64,000 bases of DNA, taken from NCBI GenBank assembly GCA_023627715.1, contig JAMAHW010000052.1, positions 124,001 to 188,000 of the forward strand, given 5' to 3'. The stretch comes from Periconia sp. R9002. Its lineage: Eukaryota > Ascomycota > Dothideomycetes > Pleosporales > Periconiaceae. Positions 23,801-35,000 of this stretch are shown piece by piece. Position 1 is the stretch's first letter. Every line of letters starts with the position of its first letter. The notes under the pieces were generated by a model. It ran no database searches, was not told the DNA's origin, and was given only the letters and a program-made list of their open reading frames with translations. The translations under genes were made by a program, and so were the position numbers.

Positions 23801-24451
23801 GCCACTCTTTGTTGCCCATCCAACAGCTCCGAAGGAGCCGACGTAGCGATCGTGAGGCATGGCCTTGACTACCGGCGCCATGGGTGTGGACGAGCCGGAA
23901 TCGAGGGAGGACGTGGTGGACTGCTCGGATTCGTTCCGCTTGATCGATTTTCGGAGAGTCGTTTGAAATGGTAATTTACGCGACTGTCCAGAGGATGCTG
24001 AAGCCGCGAGAGGTGCTGTGGCCCATGATCCGTCCAAGTACAGATTGATTGCTTTTTGTACGTCACATCCACTCACGTCTTTCAATTTGCGCAAAGCATC
24101 CAATGGCAAATCTCCAACCACCGCCTGCAACATATCCACGTCAAATCCATCTAGATCTTGAGGCAAATCCTTCCCTGCATCGTCATCTACTGGCGACAAC
24201 TCGGTCGTTGGTGGGACGATACTCTGCGGCGATACGGGGCGAGCGGGCGGTTTCTGGACGGGAGACGGATTATCTGTGAAGAACCTGCGTTTCTTTAACG
24301 GGCGTTCCTCGGGGTGTGGTGACTCCATATCGGCATGGAATTGTGGTGGACGATAGGTGAGTGCTGTGTAATTGTTCTCGCAGTACAGAGAGAGCGCGTC
24401 TAGTGGCGGAAACGCGCTTTCACGGTCGCGTCTCTTATCGATAACGTCCAC
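20844..24451 (-). CDS. RAD5: Rad5-type SNF2 helicase / RING ubiquitin ligase
   Basis: Two exons: 24451-21024 and 20922-20844. The 101-nt intron (GTGAGT, branch TACTAAC, ACAG) restores the family C-terminus: KKFIASSLGMMSDEEKRIQR, then IEDIKELLS. Spliced length is 1168 residues, or 1127 if translation starts at Met42 (24328). Domains: UBA-like helix (FDVDMLQAVVGDLPLDALR, about 103-140), HIRAN region (about 200-335, from RYVGSFGAVGW), SNF2 ATPase with DEMGLGKTIEMMSL (about 525) and ILDEAHFIKN (about 670), RING finger CPICSEEP..CWHSACKDCL..CFNCRSPI (about 900-940), and helicase C with VVFSQFTSFLDLIQ (about 1018) and DRVHRMGQ. Rad5 polyubiquitinates PCNA at stalled forks for error-free damage tolerance and remodels forks in the nucleus. 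Divergent from the 24641 gene. Confidence 0.95.
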
Positions 24452-24640
24452 TTTTCTCTGCCTTCTTTCCGTGACATCTAGCTTCCATCATCCACCATAC
24501 CCCCCATTACATTGTATTTGTACTATATTTCATTGGCTTCGGATCTTTTTACTTTCGAAATAATTCCTTTGTTCAAATAACCCGGTCAATGGCTTCTAGA
24601 AGAACCCCGTAAAAGTCGCATCGAATTCGCTCCATCTACA
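24452..24640. promoter_or_regulatory. Short bidirectional promoter, RAD5 / NDUFAF6-like
   Basis: Only 189 bp separate the divergent start codons (312 bp if the Rad5-type gene starts at 24328). The stretch is pyrimidine-rich on the plus strand, without an obvious TATA box. Both promoters must lie in it or overlap the coding ends. Confidence 0.6.
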
Positions 24641-25798
24641 ATGCAATCAACCCGCCTCTCAGTAACCACAGTCCCAGCTCGGGGGCACATGTACAACAGG
24701 CTCCTCAAAGTCCCCTCGTACCGACAACAATTCCATGCCTCCTCAAGTCGCAATAACCCAGCGAGTCCTTCTCACGATGAAGTCGCCCGAGCTCGCGCAT
24801 ACTGCGCCAACCTCCTCAAAACCTACGACACCCCCTCCCACGTCCTTCAAACCTTCATTCCGTCCTCCTCGCGCGATGCCTACCTCGCAATTCGAGCCTT
24901 CAACGTCGATGTAGCCCGAGTAGCCGATACAACGAGCACCCCCACTATAGGCATGATGCGCATGCAATTCTGGCGCGATACCGTCACCAAGTCTCTAGCA
25001 GGGACGCCTCCCAAAGAACCTGTAGCCATTCTCCTGGCCAAAGCCGCCGAAGACCTACAACGCCGCACGGAAGGTAGGTCAAAATTCAGCAAAGTCTGGT
25101 TCCACCGCATCATCAATACTCGCGAGCAAACTTTGGGGAACCCCCCATACCCCGACCTTGCCGCTCTAGAAACCTACGCCGAAAACACATACTCCACGTC
25201 GCTCTATCTCACCCTCTCCGCGCTTCCACAAACCTCCGTAACCACCGACCATATCGCTTCGCATATCGGGAAAGCCATGGGCATTGCCGCCGTCCTGCGC
25301 GGCCTTCCATTCATCGCATTCCCCCCGCAGAGTGGCAGTATTGGAGGTGGCTCAGGGCAAACACAAGGCGCGGTGCTCCTTCCGTTAGATGTAATGGCTT
25401 CTTCCGGGGTGAAAGAGGAGGAAGTGTTCCGTCTGGGTGCTGAAGCGCCAGGTCTGCGCGACGCCGTTTTCACGGTCGCCACGCGCGCAAACGACCACCT
25501 GATTACTGCGCGCGAGATGTTGGCCAAGCTTCGGTCTGACGGCGATGTGGGTCACGAATTTGAGCATGTGGGTGATGCTGAGCATCGGTATCTTCCCGAG
25601 GATAGCGCGACCGGCAAAGAGAGCAAGATTGCGGAAGTGGAGAGGGCATTTGGTGTCTTCATGCCGAGCATTGCGACCCAATCTTGGCTGGACCGTCTAC
25701 AAGCTGTTGATTTCGACCTCTTTGACCAAAGATTACGGAAGGTGGATTGGAAGTTGCCCTGGAAAGCTTATTGGGCATTTAATCGACGACAACTTTAA
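24641..25798 (+). CDS. NDUFAF6: NDUFAF6-like mitochondrial complex I assembly factor
   Basis: A single exon of 385 codons. The N-terminus is basic and serine-rich with YRQQFHASSSR, typical of a mitochondrial presequence. The body has a squalene/phytoene-synthase fold as in NDUFAF6: AYCANLLKTYDTPSHVLQTF (about 50-70), AIRAFNVDVARVAD, GMMRMQFWRDTV (about 107-118) and GKAMGIAAVLRGLPF (about 210). The paired Asp-rich motifs of true prenyl synthases are not preserved, supporting the assembly-factor assignment over squalene or phytoene synthase. NDUFAF6 proteins act in the mitochondrial matrix during biogenesis of the ND1 module of complex I. Convergent with the dehydrogenase downstream (178 bp between stops). 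Confidence 0.88.
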   Translation: MQSTRLSVTTVPARGHMYNRLLKVPSYRQQFHASSSRNNPASPSHDEVARARAYCANLLKTYDTPSHVLQTFIPSSSRDAYLAIRAFNVDVARVADTTSTPTIGMMRMQFWRDTVTKSLAGTPPKEPVAILLAKAAEDLQRRTEGRSKFSKVWFHRIINTREQTLGNPPYPDLAALETYAENTYSTSLYLTLSALPQTSVTTDHIASHIGKAMGIAAVLRGLPFIAFPPQSGSIGGGSGQTQGAVLLPLDVMASSGVKEEEVFRLGAEAPGLRDAVFTVATRANDHLITAREMLAKLRSDGDVGHEFEHVGDAEHRYLPEDSATGKESKIAEVERAFGVFMPSIATQSWLDRLQAVDFDLFDQRLRKVDWKLPWKAYWAFNRRQL

Positions 25799-25976
25799 TC
25801 CGTTACGCGTTTCGACAAATTCCTGTACATATATTTGCAACTAATTACCATACAAAAAAAAGCAGACAAAGGAGAGTGGAAGAGAGGAAGTGTGTACGAA
25901 ACGAAACAATATAGGACGAGACCAGAAAAGATCAGCATCAAAGGAAGGTGAAATCTCCAGCAATATCTCCCGGCAT

Positions 25977-26989
25977 CTATTCGTGCTTCCGTAAAACCGC
26001 TTCAGTCCAATCCCACAATTTCGCTGCCAACTCAGGGTTCTTACCCGTCTTATCCAGCTTGTTCCAGGTATCGACACCGACGGGCGTGTAGAACCCTCCA
26101 TTCCTCAATTCCTCCTTGGTGGCTGCTGCCGCACACCAAACTCCGCTCCAACATCCTTGGTCGGGTTGCAAAGACTTAACCCCGGTGAGCCACGACGTGA
26201 TTTTGATGAACCAATAAGTCTGCCACGGCTGGTTGTCGACGAGACCGGTTTGTACGAGGCCTGGATGCACACTGACGGCGGTGATTTCTGGATGGCGACG
26301 CGCGAGCTCGGAAGCGAACAGAATATTGGCCAGCTTGCTGTGGCCGTAACGCACCCAGCCGCCCAGGACCCACCGCTTCATCAAGCCACGAGAATCGAGC
26401 TCCTGGAACGAGATGCCATTCAGCGGGTGGAAACCGTATCCCAGGGACGTAACGCTGATGACGCGGACGTCGGAGCCAGGCAGTGCGGCGGTGCGGAGCA
26501 GCGTCGGCAGGAGCAGCGAGGTCAACTGCGCGTGTGCCAGGTGGTTGACTGCGAATTGGTTCTCGTAGCCGTCTTTGCTGAGGCCGGGTGCCGTTGCCAT
26601 GATCCCCGCACAATTGATGAGTATATCCAAGCGGTCGTGCTTGAAGTGCTCGTTCACACCCGCTTTCACGGACGCGAGTGAGAGCATGTCGATTGGGACG
26701 AACGACATCGAGGTGGACGGGTATGCGGATCTGATCTCATCAATGACGCCGGTTGCGGCTTTGGCGTTACGTCCCGAGATGTAGATATGCAGCGGGTTGT
26801 GGGCCGCGAGGGTTTTGGCTGTGGCACTTCCTATCCCCGCCGAACCTGTGTGTTACGAAGATCAGTAGGGTATTGTAAAACGTAGGTCGAGTGAGACTCA
26901 CCACCTGTGATGAAGATGACCTTGCCCTCGAGCGACGGTATGTCTTTGTCGGGATTGAAATCGACCTTTCCTTGGATCGCGGGAGCCAT
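25977..26989 (-). CDS. Short-chain dehydrogenase/reductase
   Basis: Two exons: 26989-26902 and 26845-25977, with a 56-nt intron (GTGAGT, branch CTACTGATC, ACAG) splitting the cofactor motif. The product has 318 residues. Joined sequence shows TGGSAGIG (28-35, NAD(P)-binding), NCAG (about 107), the catalytic Ser in SVTS (about 160-163) and YGHSK (196-200). This is the classical SDR catalytic set. Overall form is close to retinol dehydrogenase/WWOX-like SDRs of fungi, with a hydrophobic segment (WFIKITSWL) after the active site. The substrate cannot be told. Confidence 0.93.
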
Positions 26990-28194
26990 TGTGTCGAATC
27001 GGTACACCTGATGTTCAAGAACAAAATGTAAAAGTAGCTTAGAAAGTTTCGAGATGGGTTCAAGTGCAAGTGATTCAAAGTCGTCAAAGGTATTCCAATA
27101 TATCAAAAAAACAAACTATCTACCATTCCACTCCCTCTCCCTCCCTCTTTATACCCCCATCTCCCCTCCCTCTCTCCTCCCAAAAATGCACAAGCCACCC
27201 ACGCATCATGCACGTATCCATATCCCTCCATCCATCCATATCCTAACCCCGGCCATTACGAGCACCTTGTTCGGGCGAAAAATGCCTTGCACATAATCAC
27301 AAGCTTAAACCATCGAACCATGCACATCATTCCAAACCCCGTTCTTCCCCAGCAAAGGTGTATGTGGGTAGGAAGTTACCCTTTTTTTGCACACTCATTA
27401 TGTCCGATAGGGTTGAGCTAAACCGTTCTTGAGTCTAGCGGGATAAGCAGGTTGCATATTCGCTTAGTTGCTTAATGGAAAGATGATCAATGCGTGCTCT
27501 CTCTCGAGAGAGAGAGAAAGTTTCTGGGTGGATTGGGATGGGGTGGGAAGGTATGGCGTGCAAAGTTTGGATGAACAGGTACTCACGTCCTGATTCTTTG
27601 CTTGTGGATGGAAAGGACTGCGAATCACGACGTTGTACTCCCTACAATTACACAGTACAATTCGCAACTCCCCATTAATGTCAAGTTAATAAGATCTATC
27701 TTTAAGGGTCCACAACCAATCCCGTAAGTTAGTTAGCGTAGCTACCTACATGGTACAATACCTACCTACCTACCTAGTAGTCTTACATCCAAACCCCGGC
27801 CCCAATTCCTTTCACCGTGCCATTTGCATCCGAACATGCGAGACATCCACGACGAGTTTAGCGCGAATAAGCAGGCTGCATATGTATTTGAACGGACGCG
27901 CGCCCACTCGCCCTCTCTTTTCTATCCTTAACTCAAATCAATCTCTCGAAGTGTTGGTGTCGTGCGTGCGGGCTTTTTGAAAGGGGACTTGGCGTTCGTT
28001 CTCGTTCCGAGGGAATTCGTCCGGAGGAGTTAAGGATTTGGAAACAGGTTCGTCTCCTTTTTGACTTCTGTTACGCTGAGGATGATTTGTGGATGGCGGA
28101 TGGTGAGGAAGATTGTCTTCGAGTGTTGATGGTTGGTAGTGGGAAGGGGAGAGGCTGATAGGGTAGTAGTGTATACGCGTCTTGCGTGAAGGCA
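26990..28194. other. Intergenic, divergent promoters
   Basis: Between the minus-strand dehydrogenase and the plus-strand bZIP gene. Contains a GA-rich tract at about 27502-27525, CCTAC repeats at about 27757-27775 and pyrimidine-rich leaders near 27120-27180. No gene recognised; the minus-strand frame 27938-28435 overlaps the bZIP exons and is rejected. Confidence 0.5.
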
Positions 28195-29334
28195 ATGCTT
28201 CTTTATCGACGGAATACCCATGAGGGTTTGAACGTTGCGCGGATTGGGATTGCGGAGAAACGGCAGTTGAATGATGTGAGTATTGATTGATGCTTGAGTC
28301 TCCCCCGAATCTTGCATATGTGAAGAATGATACTAATGGAGGCGTCGATGCAACCAGGCTCGTGATCCCAAGGACGATTGGACCGGCACAACCGATGCGA
28401 AGGAGAGAAGAAGAGCGCAGAACCGATTGCATCAACGCGCGTGGCGTATGTTAACCCCAGTCCAACATCTATTCGTAACTACCTACACCTATATTCTAAC
28501 AGTTTTTAAGGCCGCAAGAAACTCGAGGCAAAACGCAACAACACCATCCAAACAACCCACCCTTCCCCATCACCCAACGACGACCCCCTTCACTCCGCCT
28601 TCGCAGCAGCCACAGCATCCATCATCCCCTCCACAAAACCCTTCCCCCCCTTAATCCCGTACCTCCACCTCACCACCACCACCCGCCCCCAAATCCGCCC
28701 CTCAACCTTCCTCACCATCCCCTCGTCCTTCCCGCTCTCCGCCGACCACCACCTCCTCACGCTCATCCAGTACAACGTGATGCGCGCGATCCTCGAAAAC
28801 ATGATCCTCTGCAACATCATGGCCGCCATGCCGCTCGAATGCCGCAACGCGCTCAACCTCCCCCTCGCGCACCACCCGCCGTCGACGCGGCCGCCGACGT
28901 TCGCGCGGACGCGCCTGCAGATGGAGGTCGAGCATAGCGAGTGGATTGATAGTTTTCCGAATGCGAGGATGAGGGATAATTTGATTCGCGCGAGTCCGGC
29001 GTCGAAGTTTCCGCCTTCTTCTACCACCACCTCCTCGTCAATAGTAGGCGGTAATGACACGCCTCCTTTCCACACGACACCCAACCCCCGCAAATTCGAC
29101 GAAGACGATCTCTGCGGCGACACGTGCGGCGGCCTCTACGACGGCTTCGACCACTGCGAGACCCGGGGGCTCATCGTCTGGGGCGAGCCCTGGCGCGTCG
29201 AGAGCTGGGAGGTCAGCGAGGGGTTCGCGAGGAAGTGGGGGTGGTTGTTGGAAGGGTGTGAGGATATGATTGAGGCGACGAATGTGTGGAGGGCGAGACG
29301 GGGCGAGGAGGCGTTGGTTTTGAGCGGGATTTGA
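28195..29334 (+). CDS. bZIP transcription factor with DUF3425
   Basis: Three exons: 28195-28275 (tentative), 28358-28445 and 28511-29334. Introns are 82 nt (GTGAGT, branch TACTAAT, CCAG) and 65 nt (GTATGT, branch TTCTAAC, TTAAG). The second join rebuilds a bZIP basic region: DDWTGTTDAKERRRAQNRLH followed by QRAWRRKKLEAKR. The last exon carries the DUF3425 domain: LSADHHLLTLIQYNVMRAIL, HSEWIDSFPNARMRDNLI, DLCGDTCGG and WGEPWRVESWEVSEGF, then WRARRGEE. Total about 330 residues. These are nuclear DNA-binding regulators, some controlling secondary metabolism or stress; targets unknown. The first exon and start are supported only by splice signals and an open frame; the gene could extend further upstream. 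Confidence 0.85.
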
Positions 29335-30009
29335 GTCTGTGTGGGGTGGAGCGCGTGGAGAGAGGGAGGGTGGTGGGTATGGATGAAGTAGCTGAAGGTA
29401 GTCATGATACTTGTATCTCCCCCATTATATGTTTTTGTGCGTGGTTTGTGCTCCTTGGGTTGTGCTCATGTGTGTGTGTGTGTCGATGGTTCAAACGGAA
29501 GAGAGTAAGTCGTCGTCGCGACGTCGACCTTTTTTTCGGTAGATCCTTTTGTCTCTGAAACGCTTGAGAAGTACATATAAATTTCGTTTTTTTTTCAATC
29601 TCCCAGTCCCAGGATGTATGAATGAGATGTAACGGGTTTCTAGAATATTTAAATCCCCTTATATCATTTGTAAAATCCTGCGTCGTATATTCATAGAAAA
29701 AAAAGGTGACTGGTTCCGACATGTAATGGCGTGAGGAGATGCAAACTGCGTGGTTGAGGCGCACTGAGATAGGGAGGGGTGGGTTGGAGACACTTGTCCG
29801 ACCTTTTGACTGTTGTTGTATCACTAGCTTGAGTAGTACTGTACTGGTGTTAGGATTGATGTGCGACGACGCGCAATGGGTGTTAAAAAGAGGGTTCCCG
29901 CGCTTTGGGTGTGTGAAGAGAGCGTTTGTCTCGATTTCTTTCTTCATATTGAAAACGGAGGACTGAGTCCATCCTGAATTTTCCCCTTGAACGTCAGCGG
30001 GTACACACC
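29335..30009. other. Intergenic, no gene seen
   Basis: 3' region of the bZIP gene and promoter of the next gene. Contains a short GT run near 29470-29481 and T-rich tract at 29586-29597. A 204-codon minus-strand frame here is rejected as chance. Confidence 0.5.
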
Positions 30010-31217
30010 ATGCCACACCACCTCACCACCTTTCTATCCTGGTCCACAGCCTTCGCGTCCATGGTGGCGTGTTATTGGAACACTGACGGCGAGAATTGGA
30101 AACGCGATGATGCGCTTGCTACGCGAGAACCGTACGATCAAGCTGTGAGCGCAAAGATTTGGCAGTTGAGTTGGATTACTGATGTCGCGTAGATGGAATT
30201 ATTCCAAAACGCGCACTTTGACGGTTGGTACATGTTCTATACCCGGGCAATGTTGGATAAGGAGCAGTGCATGGGAAATATTCCGTATGTTATCCGGGGC
30301 CGACTTGGGAAGCTTGCTGATTTTTGCTAGCATTGAAGTTTCTTCGATAGCATACCACGATATCGGTCAGACGTGGTGTGCTTTATATTCGTGCGTACTT
30401 TCATCTTGTCCGTTGCTTCAGACGGTAATTGCTGACAGAGTTTATCAGATCACCTACGTGTAATTCCGCCCTCAGGGAAGCCTCCTATGGCCTGCACAGC
30501 TCGCAGGAGGAAGTCGACGAGGAATGGGAAGATCAGATCCAGAGTGTCCAGTGTTTCCGAAGCCCTGCCCCGGAAGCCTTGGCTTCTTCGGCAACGGGAA
30601 TCGTGAGGCTCTCTGCTGAGATCGCGGCCGTGGGTAAGGTGGGGGCGGTAAGCTTTCAAAAATAGTCTTAGCTACTGAGTGCTGCAGGCTTGACAGAATG
30701 CAGGGTTCGAATACGGTGCGCACATGGAACACGCGAACTCGGGTGGATGAACCCACAAAGGACGCCGTTCCATCGGCGGGACCCGCCAAAGTAGGCGACG
30801 ACGGGACTGGCCGTGATCAGCAAGGCAGCGAAGAATGTGTAAGGCGCCGTTTTGGCCTGAAAAGACGAAGACGCTGAAACAACACAACAGATCAGACTAT
30901 ACCCGGAACCCAACTTCCGCGGCAAACGGTACTGGTATACAAACGAGGACGAGATGAACCAGACCAACGGATACTGCGCCTATCTACCGGCAGACGCATC
31001 CATCTCGTCGATCAAGAAGGGGAAATGTGCGTATTGGTGCGCGGTCTTCAGAACGGACGTGCCCGACTGCAACATCGACGTCCACGCACACAACATCATT
31101 TCCGCGGACTGGCCTACACTGTATCCCGGTTTAGACAATAACATTACGCATTTCCAGTGCTTCAATACGCCGTTTAATGCGGAATTACATGGGGCGTTGG
31201 GTATAGCAGTGAACTAG
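30010..31217 (+). CDS. Predicted secreted protein, beta/gamma-crystallin-like C-terminus
   Basis: Reconstructed from six exons: 30010-30144, 30193-30284, 30331-30390, 30449-30647, 30704-30838 and 30891-31217, with phases that close to 315 residues. Introns are 46-58 nt, most with canonical donors (GTGAGC, GTATGT, GTAAGC, GTAAGG) and CTGAY branches. The N-terminus (LTTFLSWSTAFASMVAC) resembles a signal peptide. The last exon shows IRLYPEPNFRGKRYWYT, GYCAYLPADASISSIKKG and CAYWCAVF, the layout of a beta/gamma-crystallin Greek-key module (LYxxxNFxG ... Cys ... ISSI), found in small secreted fungal proteins. No enzymatic function is implied. Exon 6 is secure; exon 5 has alternative acceptors (30687, 30696) and is the weakest part. 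Confidence 0.6.
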
Positions 31218-32077
31218 ACGACAGGGATTTAAGTAATCGTATGATTGATCTGTTATCGGAGGATGGATCTAGGTAGATAGCGAGCACGAAGAGATCAATG
31301 GATGGGGAGAAGGTTGAGTGGTGCTGGGGTATCAGGACCGAAACCATGATGAGGGAAATAGATGGTGCGGGATCGGCGGAGATGTTGCCTCATGATGGGA
31401 TGAAGTGGTGTGAAGAGTGAAGTGATGGGCAAGGGCCGGGCGTGGTTGTGTGCGAAGATACCTAGTGTGGGGGTGTACATCGGTTTATCTTGTCCCGTAC
31501 AAGTTCAGAAACATCAATTATCATCAATCCCACTCGCCAACGGCTATTGATTAGGTACACAAGGGATGATTCGGAACATTTGCCACAACAAACCTTCCTG
31601 TTCCTTTGGGAACAAGAAAATGCAAAAGAAAGAGAAAAAGCAAGCATATGAAACGGTTCGAGGGCATATTTCCCAAAGGGTGCAGGTACATGTGCTACTG
31701 GAGTTGATTGCCTTGTATGATCCAACCACAACAGCCCTCCCCTGCTCGCGATAAGAGAACATAGACTGTGCTCGAATCAGCTAAAATCTGACCTTGCCTG
31801 GTTTTTTCCTCCCCTCCTACCTATCCCTATTTCTGTTTGCCCGTGCAACAGACACGCTGAGCAGAAAATCAGAGACCGATTATGGTTTTATAGCCTCGTT
31901 GGTTCTTGGTCTATACCTTCGTTTCAACCGCCGTTTCTTCGTCTCGAGCAAAACATCCACCTGACATGACATGAGATAACTAGCATGTAGTCTATCATCC
32001 ATTCATCCCCATTCAATTGAACCAACCCTTGGCCCCCACCCCGCTGCGAGAGCGAAAGTGGGGTACCCCCCCCAAGA
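31218..32077. other. Intergenic, no gene seen
   Basis: 3' region of the secreted-protein gene and promoter/leader of the patatin-family gene. A pyrimidine-rich stretch (31800-31900) and C-run before 32078 fit a fungal leader. Frames of 60-90 codons only. Confidence 0.5.
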
Positions 32078-35000
32078 ATGCCTCCGACCACCGTTGACCA
32101 CCACCGCCCGCCGCCACAAAGTCACAGTACAGCCGCCCTGGATGACCTCACAGACACCGATTACTGCGAAGATTGCGAAGAAGTCTTGTCCGATTACTAC
32201 TGCAATGCTTGTGCCGTCAACCTGTGTTCTTCGTGCTGGGATACCCAGCCCGCTCATCGCCGCAAACGCCTAGCCCCCGGCCAGATTCCCCACGAAAAGA
32301 CAAACCTGACCGTCGCGAACCGCGTTCAGACGGTTTTTGCCTGCGCGGGCGATGAGCGCACGTTGAAGCGCCTTCACAAGGAGGATGAAGTGACGGCTTG
32401 GTTCGGTCTCGAGCGCGAATTGAAAGATGAGGGTCTCTTCATGTTTCGCGACCACGGCCGATTCGCTGACCTGGCCAACTACCACCAATCTCTAAACCAC
32501 CAACCCCCTCCATCATCACCGGGTATTCCTCTGGCCGTCACCAACAAAATCCCCAGTCTGGTATCCTTTGTTGGCCAAACCGGAGCCGGGAAAAGCACCC
32601 TCATCAAACTCCTCATCCAGCTCAACCAGCGAACCGGCGCGGCGGAAAAATTCCATTCACCAGTCCCAGGACTCACCGGTCGCGATCTGCCCACGTCCGA
32701 AGATGTGCATTTGTATGCGGATCCTTTGACGGCTGGGTCCAACCACCCTCTTCTCTTTGCTGATTCGGAAGGTATCGATGGAGGAGAGCGCGAACCGCTC
32801 GCCGCCAACCTGCGCAAAACCAGAGAAAAAGAGGAATTGGAGTCCGTGAGTTCCGAATCCGAGTACTCGGCGACTCCCCGCAGCTTCACCGAGCGAGAGG
32901 TCACGTGGATGGATAGTAAAGTCAAGCAGACGAGGCAGTTTGCGGCGAGCCAGCTTTATCCGCGCATCCTGTTTGCCTTCTCCGATGTGGTTGTATTTGT
33001 GCACAGGAATCCCAGGTCCATCGAGGGCGTGCTGGAGAGACTGCTTGATTGGGGCTCCGTGGCTATAGAAACGACGTACAATCAGCCCATCCTGCCTTAT
33101 GCCATTGTGGCTCTCAATGCGACAGAACTTGATATAGATCCGAGCATGTGGGATATGGAAACTTCTACGACTCTGCTTTTGGCTTCTTTGGCGGACACCG
33201 TGGATAAGAACGCCAGTTTCTCGACGTATGCGGAGCTGTGGAGAAAGCGTGGGAAAGTCATCAATAATATTGAGGATTTGATGATGTGTTATTACAGTGC
33301 TGTGAAGGTATATTTTACGAATTGATTAATGGGAAATCAAGCGACTGATGCGGTTCGCAGGTGATACGGCTTCCTACCAATGGTCGGCCGATACTCGTCG
33401 AACAACAAGCCCAGAGTCTCTACGCAGAGATTGAGCGCGCTTGCCGACTCGCAAGGAATGTCAAGAAGCAGACGCGCATGTTGCTTAACGCATTCGAACT
33501 GCAAGCATACCTGTACGATCAGCCCCGCCAACCCATATTCATCTGTAAAGCCTCCACTAAAACTACTCAAGTCATCACGCTTTTGATCATTTCTGTTCCA
33601 CGCTTGATACCCCTTTCGACTTTGTACAGTGCTCGTATCTTACGAGCCACCTTTCCACCACATTCGGCGAAAGTATTCTCGCCCTAGCCCGCTCCATGGC
33701 GATGAAGAAGCCAAGACCCAAAGCATCGAGCATCTTCCAAAAGCTCGGTCATCTGATCGCATCGTGCATGACGCTGGATGTGATGCGCAGCAATCTCAAA
33801 GGTGCTCCTGCACAGTCTCCTACGAAAGATCCAGACTGATCTGTCCAGGTACCGCCGAACGTATCTTTGCGCAGTACGTGCCGCAGATCGATGCCGCACT
33901 CCGCGAATTCGGCGACCGACACTGGCCTTGCGAGTTCTATATTCGAGGAGCGGTCCCTCCGCATCTCCAAACGCACCTCAACGCCCTTCATTTCCAGCAT
34001 AGTGTGCACGCTGTAGGTGTCATCATGCGTTGTGCCAACGTGCGAAGCGGACACGCCGCGAAGGGCCACCAACTAAGCGATGGCCGAGTATTTGCCCGCG
34101 GTGCCTACGAGTCGTCGTTCAAATTCGAGGAACATCGCAAACAGATATTAGACCATATATATATAATTTTTCATCAGTCTATGCAAAAGCTATCGGCGTT
34201 GGCCCGCCAAGGTGTTGACCAACTCAAAGCAGCTGCGGTCCTCCACCGCACCGAGGCGCTCTCTGCATTTTACCCTGCAACTGATAGCGATGAGACTGTC
34301 GGGCTACAACATACCGTTTTCTGCATTTGCTGTCTGTTCGGTTTACCTGAAGCCCTCCTTCCTTGCGGACATATGCTGTGCCGAGACTGCGTCGAAGCAT
34401 ATGGACATCGCAAGGCTCATGCACTGGTGGAGGTGCTCGAATGCCCGCTGGAAATCAATCAAAAAACCGAACCGCAACCACATATCGTTTACACAAGACC
34501 AGAAGCGGCTGGTGTGCGTGTTCTCGCACTTCACAAGTATGAGCTCCTGATAGGGTTGAGTTATGACTGAGCTAATATTTGCGCAGCGGAGGTGTGCGGA
34601 GCATTATCCAGATTGAAGTCTTGAAATTGATCGAAAAGGAGTTGCAGGGGAAAATTCCGATTCAATCCCTTTTCGACATGATCATTGGAGAAGGGTAATT
34701 CATCAATTCTCAATGCAAAGCCTTCTCAAAGCTAACAATTAGTAGTACTGGTGGTGTCCTCGCTTTAGGCCTGAACGCACGAGGCTGGAACTTGGACGAT
34801 TGCGAGCAACATTTGCGTGAAATCTTCGCCAAGTCATTTCAGTCCGCAAATATACACCGATTTCCCACGCTTCAACTCAGAGGCACGCAGGCGAAGTACC
34901 GTTCTAAGATGTTGGAAGATTGCCTTGCTTCCATCTTTCCTGAACAGCGGATCGTGGATTTACCCCCGTCGGATGATCCGATGCAGCGATCTTCTAAAGT

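Noticed and set aside
26157..26681. 174-codon plus-strand frame
   Set aside because: Antisense shadow of the short-chain dehydrogenase.
27938..28435. 165-codon minus-strand frame with a hydrophobic N-terminus
   Set aside because: It lies antisense to the spliced bZIP exons, whose basic region is far better supported.
29402..30016. 204-codon minus-strand frame
   Set aside because: No domain, biased His/Thr/Ser composition, located in the 3' and promoter region of neighbours.
30690..30720. GGTTCGAATAC resembling a tRNA B box
   Set aside because: No matching A box or cloverleaf upstream; deviates from GGTTCGAATCC and lies in an exon/intron boundary region.
30668..30967. Minus-strand frame with signal-peptide-like FFAALLITASPVVA
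   Set aside because: Antisense to exons 5 and 6 of the crystallin-like gene, and no ATG lies just before the hydrophobic stretch. It does weaken confidence in exon 5.
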